From Phycisphaerales bacterium (lineage in GTDB: Bacteria; Planctomycetota; Phycisphaerae; Sedimentisphaerales; Anaerohalosphaeraceae), in the NCBI GenBank assembly GCA_003152975.1, contig PMBP01000335.1:1-5475 (forward strand): a stretch of 5,475 nucleotides of DNA, read 5' to 3'. The notes under the pieces are model-generated. The model was not told the DNA's origin. It did no database searches and saw only the letters and a list, made by a program, of their open reading frames with translations. Position numbers and translations under genes: made by a program. Positions 1 to 5,475 of the stretch are shown here, one piece after another (the stretch's first letter is position 1; every line of letters begins with the position of its first letter).

Positions 1-1976
1 CCTTCTCGGCCGTCAGCATCTGTCAGACCCTGGGCAAGCGGTGGAAGGCGGACGTCACGGACCAGAAGATATTCACCCTGTCCGATGGAACCAAGGCCAT
101 CCTGGCCAAGCTCAACCAGCCCATCACGGCCAAGCTCTACTACGCCAGGACCGCGGCGATGAAGGCCACCGATCAAATACAGTACTTCAACAACTACTAT
201 GAATTCGTCAGGGCCCTGCTCGAGGAGTACGTCAGCGTGTCCAAGGGCATGGTCAAACTGGAGGTGATCGACCCCAGGCCGTTCTCCAACGAGGAAGAGG
301 AGGCCCTGCAACAGGGCCTTCGGAAATTCCCCATCACCCAGGAGGAGAACTTCTTCTTCGGCCTGGTCGTGCAGACCCCCTTCGGCGTGGAGAAGTCGAT
401 CCCCTTCTTCTCCCCGGATCGGCAGAACTTCGTCGAGTACGACATCAGCTATCTGATGGACACCGCCATCACCCGCCAGAAGAAGAAGATCGGGGTGATG
501 AGCCCCCTGCCGGTCATGGGCGACGACACCAGCGACTACATGGCCCAGATGATGCGGATGCAGGGCCAGCAGCCGACGCCGCCCTGGGGAATTGTCTCGC
601 ATCTCAAGCAGTCCTACGAGGTCAGCGCCGTTGGGGCCGATACCCCGGAGATCAAGGACATTGATATCCTGATGGTGATCCACCCGAAGAACCTGTCGGA
701 AAAGGCCCAATGGGCGATCGATCAGTTCGTCCTCAAGGGCGGACGGACGATCATCTTTCAGGATCCTCACGCCGTGATCGACCGACCCAACCCGATGCAG
801 CGGCAAATGGGCGCCGAGCAGGGCAGCAGCTCAGGGCTTCCGGCGCTGTTGAAGGCCTGGGGCCTGGAGATGCCGGAGAATACCTTCGCCGGTGACCTGG
901 ACCTGGCCGTGACCGGTTCTCCGCGGCCCAACCAGCGGCCGGAAAAGATCATCGGCATTCTGCGATTGCAAAAGGACAAGGGCTCGTTCAATTCGGATGT
1001 GGCGATTACCGCGGCCCTGAACTCGGTCAATGTGATGTTCCCCGGCGTTCTGCGGGAAATCCCCAAGCCGGCAGTTGACGCCGATGGGGCCAAGCCCGCC
1101 GATGCGGCGACGGATTCCACAATCAAACGGGTACCGTTGCTGCTGACGACGGCCAAGGGCAACGCATGGAAAGTATCCAGCCCGTTCGAGTTGATGAATC
1201 CGGACTATACGCAACTCCTCCGCAAGTTTACCCCGGGCACCGAGCCGGTGGCGATGGGCTATCTGATTACCGGCCGGCTGAAGTCGGCCTTCCCCAACGG
1301 CATCGAGGTTCCGGTCGAAACGCCGGAGGCCAATCCCGATGATCCCGCCAAGAAGCCCGACGATAAGAAAGAGACCAAGACCCAGAAGTTGACCGGCCTG
1401 ACCGAGGCGTCGGCGGATTGTGCCGTCGTCGTCTTTGCCGATGTCGATTTCATCAGCGACATCGTGGCCTACCGGCAGACCTTCTTTGGCATGACCGTCG
1501 TCGAGGACAACAGCGCTCTGGTCCTGAACACCCTCGAAGATCTCGCCGGATCCAGCGCCCTGATCTCGATCCGCTCGCGCGGCAACTTCAAGCGGCCATT
1601 TGTGAAGGTCGATCAGATCGAGTCGCTGGCCGAAGAGGCCTCCCGCGAGGAAGAGACCAAGCTGCAGGCCGAGATCGACCAGTGGGAAAAGCAGCTTAAC
1701 GAGAAACTTGCCTCCGCCAAGGGAGGCCAGGATGATCTGATCGCCAACACGATTATGACTGAAAAGCGGCAGATCGAGGAAAAGATCTACCAGGCCAAGC
1801 TGGATCTGCGAAAGGTCAAGGAACGGAAGCGCAAGGAGATCGAACGGCTGGAATCGCGGCTGCGAAATTTCTGCACGCTGCCCGGGCCGATTCTGATTCT
1901 GGTCCTGGCGGTTCTCGTCGGCGTTCGCCGCAGCGTCATGCGCAAGATGTATATCAGTCACGCCAGCGATGCCTGA
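1..1976 (+). CDS. GldG-family ABC transporter auxiliary protein (5' partial)
   Basis: Auxiliary (extracytoplasmic) subunit of an ABC-2 type export system of the GldG/COG3225 family. In Flavobacterium, GldG works with GldA (ATPase) and GldF (permease); elsewhere the substrate is unknown. The reading frame is open from base 3, giving 657 visible codons, so the ATG at 159 is internal and the true start is off the window. The family's typical N-terminal motif (ADVTDQKIFTLSDGTKAIL) lies at 51-107, upstream of that ATG. Other family signatures are IGVMSPLP (489-512) and a stretch reading DILMVIHPKNLSEKAQ and on to DQFVLKGG (663-743). Two hydrophilic Pro/Asp/Lys-rich linkers lie near 1068-1125 and 1311-1390. 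A long charged coiled coil (about 1609-1866) leads into one C-terminal membrane helix (about 1869-1930) ending in a short basic tail. The N-terminal anchor is probably mostly missing. The DUF4340 gene follows after 28 bases, the usual operon partner. Family assignment is firm; the transported substrate cannot be inferred. Confidence 0.87.
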   Translation, partial: FSAVSICQTLGKRWKADVTDQKIFTLSDGTKAILAKLNQPITAKLYYARTAAMKATDQIQYFNNYYEFVRALLEEYVSVSKGMVKLEVIDPRPFSNEEEEALQQGLRKFPITQEENFFFGLVVQTPFGVEKSIPFFSPDRQNFVEYDISYLMDTAITRQKKKIGVMSPLPVMGDDTSDYMAQMMRMQGQQPTPPWGIVSHLKQSYEVSAVGADTPEIKDIDILMVIHPKNLSEKAQWAIDQFVLKGGRTIIFQDPHAVIDRPNPMQRQMGAEQGSSSGLPALLKAWGLEMPENTFAGDLDLAVTGSPRPNQRPEKIIGILRLQKDKGSFNSDVAITAALNSVNVMFPGVLREIPKPAVDADGAKPADAATDSTIKRVPLLLTTAKGNAWKVSSPFELMNPDYTQLLRKFTPGTEPVAMGYLITGRLKSAFPNGIEVPVETPEANPDDPAKKPDDKKETKTQKLTGLTEASADCAVVVFADVDFISDIVAYRQTFFGMTVVEDNSALVLNTLEDLAGSSALISIRSRGNFKRPFVKVDQIESLAEEASREEETKLQAEIDQWEKQLNEKLASAKGGQDDLIANTIMTEKRQIEEKIYQAKLDLRKVKERKRKEIERLESRLRNFCTLPGPILILVLAVLVGVRRSVMRKMYISHASDA

Positions 1977-1991
1977 TCGGCATTTCATCAC

Positions 1992-1996
1992 AGGAG
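1992..1996 (+). promoter_or_regulatory. Ribosome binding site that fixes the DUF4340 start
   Basis: AGGAG lies 8 bases before the ATG at 2005. An earlier in-frame ATG at 1969 overlaps the end of the GldG gene but has no Shine-Dalgarno-like sequence before it. It would also add 12 polar residues in front of the membrane anchor. The site therefore favours 2005 as the start. Confidence 0.75.
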
Positions 1997-2004
1997 CCAA
2001 TACC

Positions 2005-3288
2005 ATGACCAATCAAAAACTGACGATCCTCGGCGTTGTAGCGGCTGCGATGCTGGTCTGGGCGGTGTTTCAGGCCCAATGGGCCAACCGCAAGCCCCCG
2101 CAGCCCGATGTCCCGAAATATCTGATCCAGGGCTTGGCCCAGGATAAGATCGCCGCCATCGAACTGACCGCGGAAAAAGACAAGGTCCGCCTGGCCCGCG
2201 GCGAGAAGGGTTTCGTTGTCGCGACGAAAGACAACTACCCCGCCAAGACCAGCGAGATCAACGCGATCCTGGCGGCGTGCCTGGACCTCAAGCCCGCCGA
2301 ACTGCGGACCGAGAACTCCGCCAACCACGCCGATCTGGGCGTGACGGCCGAGACCGCCCGATACGCGGTCTCGCTGCTGGACGCCGATGGAAAACCGCTG
2401 GCGGGATTTTTCATGTCCAAATCCAGCGAGCAGACCAACGAGGTCTATGTCCGTCCCATGGACGGCAACAAGGTCTATCGGGTCGCCGAGAACAACTGGC
2501 CGTATATCAGCCCGATTGATTTCGTCGAGAAGGAGCTGACCAACCCCAACCGCGACGAGATCGTGAAGGTTACGGTCACGGTTCCGGACGGCAGCTATGT
2601 TTTGGACAAGCCTGACCAGGGTAATATTTCCCTGGAGACGATGCCCGAAGGCAAGCAGTTCAAGGGCAGCGAGTACAAGAGCGTCTTCGAAGCGATCGCG
2701 GGCCTGTCTTTGGACGATGTCCAGAAGGAATCGGACAAGACCGCGGACCTGAAGTTCGATTCGTCGTATGTGGCCCAGCTCAAGGATTCGACGGTCTATA
2801 CGCTGGCTATCGCCAAGAAGGATGAGAAGTTTTATGTCAAGTGCGATGCGGCGTTTATGGACACCAGCAAAGTGACGATGACGCAGGGCGTGAAGGAGTC
2901 CGAGGAAGAGCTCAAGAAGAAGGAAGCCAAGCTTCTGGCCCATGACAAGGCCGCCGCCTTCTCCCAAAAGCACAAGGGCTGGATCTATACGATTCCGTCG
3001 TTCAAGGCCCAGTCGATGACCAAAAAGCTGGCCGATCTTCTGGAAGACATCAAGAAGCCGGAAGCCCCGGCTATCCCGACACCTCCGACGGCACCGGCAG
3101 TTCCTGCTGCTCCTCAGCCAGCGGCTCCGGCAGAGACTAAACCGGCCGAAAAGCCGGCCGAAGTTCAGCCCGCTCCGGCAGCCCCGGCCCAGCCAGTTCC
3201 TGCCGCACCGACTGAGCCGGCACCGGCGCAACCGGCACCGACCGACAAGCCCGCAGAAACTCCGAATCCGGCGGAACCGGTGAAGTAA
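2005..3288 (+). CDS. DUF4340 domain-containing membrane-anchored protein
   Basis: Protein of 427 residues from the ATG at 2005. Residues about 6-24 form a single hydrophobic N-terminal helix, so the rest probably lies outside the cytoplasmic membrane. Residues about 35-345 match the DUF4340 style: short beta-rich repeats, an HADLGVTAETARYAVSLLDADGKP segment (split here as residues 108-119 and 120-131), then FFMSKSSEQTNEVYVR (135-150) and a YISPIDFVEKELTN segment (167-180). Residues 296-312 are highly charged and helical. From about residue 351 to the end the protein becomes a Pro/Ala/Glu/Lys-rich low-complexity tail. DUF4340 proteins commonly sit directly behind GldG-type subunits, and the 28-base gap here supports one transcript and one membrane complex. 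The molecular function of the family is not established. The gene ends 21 bases before a strong terminator. Confidence 0.86.
   Translation: MTNQKLTILGVVAAAMLVWAVFQAQWANRKPPQPDVPKYLIQGLAQDKIAAIELTAEKDKVRLARGEKGFVVATKDNYPAKTSEINAILAACLDLKPAELRTENSANHADLGVTAETARYAVSLLDADGKPLAGFFMSKSSEQTNEVYVRPMDGNKVYRVAENNWPYISPIDFVEKELTNPNRDEIVKVTVTVPDGSYVLDKPDQGNISLETMPEGKQFKGSEYKSVFEAIAGLSLDDVQKESDKTADLKFDSSYVAQLKDSTVYTLAIAKKDEKFYVKCDAAFMDTSKVTMTQGVKESEEELKKKEAKLLAHDKAAAFSQKHKGWIYTIPSFKAQSMTKKLADLLEDIKKPEAPAIPTPPTAPAVPAAPQPAAPAETKPAEKPAEVQPAPAAPAQPVPAAPTEPAPAQPAPTDKPAETPNPAEPVK
3055..3285 (+). repeat. Pro/Ala-rich low-complexity C-terminal tail coding region
   Basis: This region codes for about 77 residues made almost only of Pro, Ala, Glu, Lys, Thr and Gln (residues 351-427 of the DUF4340 protein). 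It has degenerate units such as PAAP, PAPAQPAP and a tandem KPAE-KPAE. The last is encoded by two near-identical 12-base units at about 3139-3162 sharing CCGGCCGAA. Such tails are often extended, flexible spacers that cross the periplasm or reach the cell wall. It could equally be a fast-evolving disordered end with no specific role. It is part of the same open frame, not a separate gene. Confidence 0.7.
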
Positions 3289-3309
3289 TATCCAGGATTT
3301 CGAAAACGC

Positions 3310-3339
3310 AAGCCGAGACCTACCGCCTCGGCTTTTTTT
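3310..3339 (+). terminator. Rho-independent terminator of the GldG-DUF4340 operon
   Basis: The 8-bp perfect stem AAGCCGAG (3310-3317) / CTCGGCTT (3327-3334) encloses a 9-base loop. Seven T residues (3333-3339) overlap and follow the stem, giving a classical plus-strand terminator 21 bases after the DUF4340 stop. On the minus strand the same stem begins just past the stop codon of the convergent gene. There it is followed only by a weak T-run (TTGCGTTTTCG), so it may act in both directions but looks stronger on the plus strand. Confidence 0.82.
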
Positions 3340-4915
3340 ATCTACGGAGATAAGCCAGACCTTCGGGCAGGGGGATGTTGTTGCCGAAGTTGTCCTCGCC
3401 GTAGCCGCAGTCGGCCAGCAGCTTGATGTCGGCCAGAACGCGTTTGTCGCCGATGAAGCGAATCTTGAGGTTGGTGCCGATGTCGATCTTGCCATGGGCC
3501 TGCAGGCGGGCGATCTCATCGGTGACCTGTTCCATCAGGCGGGCCTCTCGGTGGGGGAGATTATCCTTGAGGGTCAGCGGGTGTTCGTAGATGATCAGCT
3601 TGCTGGTCTCGGCCAGGGCCATCACGACATTGTGGATCATGCCCCGGATATCCAGATCATCCTGCAGGTGATCGGGCACCAGTTGAAGCCGGAGGATCTC
3701 CTCGGCCAACCATCGCCGCTTTTGGGCGTTGATCTTCTCGTTGGCCCGGAACAACTCCAGCGGCGAGGCCGCGTCATAGTATTCGTTGTCCAGTTCCATT
3801 TTCACCTGGCTGCCGTAGTGCAGCACCAGCTTGGAGACCAGCGTCGAGGGCCGCACATGAAAGCCGCGGTATTGCGGGACCGTCACCTCGACGGATCCGA
3901 TCTCGATGTATCGCTTGAGCATGTTCTGGCACAGCAGTTCCGCCGATGCCAGGTAGTTGCCCGCGAAGCTGACAGCGTAGTTCATCAGGCACTCCAGCAG
4001 CGGCTGCGGATCGTTGTAGCCCCCGCGGATCTGGTGTTTTCGCTGGATATGCCGTTCGTAGTAATGCGCGAAGTCCGTGGCCATCCTCAGCAGGTGCATG
4101 ACCACGCTGATATGCCCCCGCAGAATCGACAGGTCGGGGTCGAGGTCCTCGGTCTCGGTCTTGGAGACATAGGTGTCATAGAGGGACTGGAGATTGTGGA
4201 ACCGAAATTCCAGGGATCGCAGCCGCTCCTCGGTGATCGAGGCGTTCAGATATTCCTCGTATTCCTCGGGCCCGACATCGCCCGGCGGCAGCGTGGGTTT
4301 GCTCTCCGCCGCCAGGTTCAAAAACGCCGTCGCCAGCAGCGTCACCGTCTTGGCGACGGTCTCGCTCTTGCGGGTGGCCAGGTTCTGTTCGAGCCGGCCC
4401 AGCGGCAGATGTTCTTCGTAGAAAAGCGGGTCCACGCCCGCCGGGATCGGCATCCCCAGTTCGGCCGCTTTGGCCAGGATGTGCCCGGTCGCCTCGGCCA
4501 GAACCCGGCAGGTGTAATCCAGGGTTTGTTCGGTCGCCCGCCGAAAATCCCGCTGCAGCGGCAACAGTTGATAGGTGGATAGCGCCCGCTGGATATGCAC
4601 CAGCTCGTAGCCGACATTCGAATACAGCTTAATCGTCGCCACCAGCGACCGGAACGGTTTCCATTGCTGGTTGTTGCGGGCGCCGTAGGCGTCCAGCAGT
4701 TCCTCGATCTGCGAGGCGTGCGACAGGATGTCGCCCAGCAGGGGACGCGTCAGCAGACTCGATCGGGCGGCATGGGTGGCCAGATACTGCGACGCTTCCA
4801 AAAGAATCCGCGACCGCTTGGAGATCAATGCCAAAAATTGCTCGGGGGATATCGTTTCCAACGCCATAGAGGCCGTTTCAACCCTCACATGAATGTTCAA
4901 TCCGTATTTCGTCAT
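3338..4915 (-). CDS. Large helical protein with C-terminal HPr-like phosphocarrier domain
   Basis: Protein of 525 residues. Residues about 1-335 are mostly alpha-helical with no family I recognise and no signal peptide or membrane helix, so it should be cytoplasmic. Residues about 341-392 look like HPr: a strand SVEVTVPQY, then GFHVRPSTLVSKL, matching the HPr active-site signature G-x-H-A-R-P. His353 and Arg355 correspond to the phosphorylated His15 and its Arg17. Ser384 is exactly 31 residues after the His, the same spacing as His15 to Ser46 in Bacillus HPr. About 90 mainly helical residues follow, and then NLKIRFIGDKRVLADIKLLA (483-502), which could be the last HPr strand and helix. A usual HPr is about 85-90 residues, so this is a regulator-like or fused form rather than a simple sugar-PTS carrier. 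The start is uncertain: neither Met1 nor Met17 (base 4867) has a good Shine-Dalgarno. A strong promoter lies just upstream. The HPr match is clear; the function is unknown. Confidence 0.8.
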   Translation of the reverse strand: MTKYGLNIHVRVETASMALETISPEQFLALISKRSRILLEASQYLATHAARSSLLTRPLLGDILSHASQIEELLDAYGARNNQQWKPFRSLVATIKLYSNVGYELVHIQRALSTYQLLPLQRDFRRATEQTLDYTCRVLAEATGHILAKAAELGMPIPAGVDPLFYEEHLPLGRLEQNLATRKSETVAKTVTLLATAFLNLAAESKPTLPPGDVGPEEYEEYLNASITEERLRSLEFRFHNLQSLYDTYVSKTETEDLDPDLSILRGHISVVMHLLRMATDFAHYYERHIQRKHQIRGGYNDPQPLLECLMNYAVSFAGNYLASAELLCQNMLKRYIEIGSVEVTVPQYRGFHVRPSTLVSKLVLHYGSQVKMELDNEYYDAASPLELFRANEKINAQKRRWLAEEILRLQLVPDHLQDDLDIRGMIHNVVMALAETSKLIIYEHPLTLKDNLPHREARLMEQVTDEIARLQAHGKIDIGTNLKIRFIGDKRVLADIKLLADCGYGEDNFGNNIPLPEGLAYLRR

Positions 4916-4945
4916 ACCCCAAAGGAGTAACGATGTAAACCCCTT

Positions 4946-4974
4946 ATAATACCCGGCTGGAGTTCAAATGTCAA
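4946..4974 (-). promoter_or_regulatory. Sigma70-type promoter for the HPr-domain gene
   Basis: Read on the minus strand, the -35 box is TTGACA (4969-4974, perfect consensus) and the -10 box is TATTAT (4946-4951, five of six matches), with a 17-base spacer. Transcription should begin near 4938-4940, leaving a leader of about 24 bases before the ATG at 4915. The -35 box lies within the final codons (Ile-Asp-Ile) of the upstream xthA-like gene. It would allow the HPr-domain gene to be expressed separately from xthA. The call rests on the consensus match only. Confidence 0.72.
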
Positions 4975-5475
4975 TATCCGCTATCAAAAAAGTATGATCA
5001 CTGGGCGTTTCGGCTGTACGGGGTTCTTTGTCGATTCGGCAGGCCGAACAACAGTCGGCCAGGGGCTGGGTAGCGAAGATGTAGTCCAGTCGCCATCCGA
5101 GGTTGCGCCGCAGGGCATTCATCCGATAGTCCCAGAAGGTGTACTGCCCGGCGTCCGGGCAATGCTTGCGAAACAGGTCCGTCCAGCCCCACTGGACGAT
5201 CTTCGAAAGCGACTGCTGGACCTCCGGACAGAAACACACATGGCCCCGCAATCCGATGGGATCATAGACATCCTTGTCTTCCATCGCGACATTCATATCC
5301 CCCAGCCAGATCACGCGATCACTTGGGGAAAAATGACTCTCGAAATACCGAGCCAGCCGGTCGAACCATTGCAACTTGTAGGCAAACTTGTCGGACAACG
5401 GATCCTGCCCCTGGGGAATATAGGTAGTAACGACTGTAATGTCGCCGATATCCGCCCGGATCAGCCGGGCTGGAT
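4964..5475 (-). CDS. xthA: Exodeoxyribonuclease III / AP endonuclease (5' partial)
   Basis: Mg-dependent base-excision-repair enzyme that cuts DNA 5' of abasic sites and removes nucleotides 3' to 5' from duplex DNA. There are 169 visible codons, and the frame stays open to the right edge. The family is usually 250-270 residues, so about 90-100 N-terminal codons, including the metal-binding Glu (E34 in E. coli), are outside. Visible catalytic parts, using E. coli numbering, are YIPQG (Tyr109 equivalent, codon 5420-5422), GDMNVA with Asp151 (5297-5299) and Asn153 (5291-5293), RLDYIFATQPLA with Asp229, and PSDH with Asp258 and His259 (4994-4999). The TTG at 5398 is only a Leu codon inside the conserved QGQDPLSDKFAYKLQWFDRL stretch, not a start. 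The enzyme looks intact and active. It lies 48 bases upstream of the HPr-domain gene on the same strand, and its last codons carry that gene's -35 box. No functional link between the two is evident. Confidence 0.95.
   Translation of the reverse strand, partial: PARLIRADIGDITVVTTYIPQGQDPLSDKFAYKLQWFDRLARYFESHFSPSDRVIWLGDMNVAMEDKDVYDPIGLRGHVCFCPEVQQSLSKIVQWGWTDLFRKHCPDAGQYTFWDYRMNALRRNLGWRLDYIFATQPLADCCSACRIDKEPRTAETPSDHTFLIADIDI

Noticed and set aside
159..161. ATG as the start of the GldG-like protein
   Set aside because: The frame is open to the left edge, and the family's conserved N-terminal motif is encoded upstream at 51-107.
1969..1971. Earlier in-frame ATG for the DUF4340 protein
   Set aside because: It has no ribosome binding site and would put 12 polar residues before the anchor. 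ATG 2005 has AGGAG at 8-base spacing.
831..2012. Minus-strand open frame (393 codons) opposite the GldG-like gene
   Set aside because: It has no recognisable motif and is antisense to a conserved family protein. Its openness is explained by the codon bias of the sense strand.
3142..3157. Possible CCGGC/GCCGG hairpin within the DUF4340 tail
   Set aside because: It is a 5-bp stem produced by the repeated KPAE codons, with no T-tract, and it lies inside a coding region.
1954..3519. Long minus-strand open frame (521 codons) opposite the DUF4340 gene
   Set aside because: It is antisense to a clearly recognised gene, runs through the terminator and into the HPr gene end, and has Arg/Leu/Gly-rich composition typical of shadow frames in GC-rich DNA.
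3494..4582. Plus-strand open frame (362 codons) opposite the HPr-domain gene
   Set aside because: Its composition (Gln, His, Arg and Val rich, no domain) is that of a shadow frame. The minus-strand frame has the HPr signature and a promoter.
4921..4938. Plus-strand AAAGGAG followed by ATG-TAA, resembling a translated mini-ORF or leader
   Set aside because: The frame is a start followed directly by a stop. It leads into antisense of xthA, and no plus-strand promoter has a matching -35 box.
5396..5398. TTG as the start of the ExoIII protein
   Set aside because: Conserved ExoIII sequence, including YIPQG, continues in frame upstream to the window edge, so the gene is cut by the window, not short.
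1..5475. Search for CRISPR repeats, tRNA or rRNA genes, IS ends, defence or toxin-antitoxin genes
   Set aside because: None was seen. The window is filled by four ordinary-looking chromosomal genes with gaps of under 50 bases.

Overview
This is a compact bacterial window of fairly high GC content. It holds four protein genes in two convergent pairs, with almost no intergenic space. I saw no rRNA, tRNA, CRISPR array, insertion sequence or phage gene. The gene content and protein style (a GldG/DUF4340 ABC auxiliary pair, a very large HPr-domain protein, and a class II AP endonuclease of the ExoIII type) would fit a Planctomycetota (Phycisphaerae-like) or similar environmental lineage. That placement is an inference, because nothing here is a taxonomic marker.

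Plus strand, 1-3288. The window opens inside a GldG-family auxiliary subunit of an ABC-2 type exporter; its extreme N-terminus lies off the left edge. After 28 bases comes a DUF4340 protein with one N-terminal membrane anchor and an unusual Pro/Ala-rich C-terminal tail of about 77 residues. In many bacteria these two proteins follow an ABC ATPase and a permease, so the missing partners are expected just left of the window. A rho-independent terminator at 3310-3339 closes this operon.

Minus strand, 5475-3338. Reading right to left, the window enters an exodeoxyribonuclease III gene (xthA-like) whose first ~90-100 codons lie off the right edge. All visible catalytic residues are intact. Next comes a 525-residue protein that is mostly helical. 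It carries an HPr-like phosphocarrier segment near its C-terminus, with the active-site His and the regulatory Ser at exactly the HPr spacing of 31 residues. A near-consensus sigma70 promoter (TTGACA, 17 bp, TATTAT) sits between the two genes, and its -35 box lies inside the last codons of xthA. The HPr-domain gene can therefore be transcribed independently of xthA. Its stop codon overlaps the end of the convergent terminator.

The most interesting item is the large HPr-like protein: a phosphocarrier-type active site set in an otherwise unrecognised helical protein, with about 90 extra residues inserted in the HPr fold. The rest of the window looks like ordinary chromosomal housekeeping or transport DNA.
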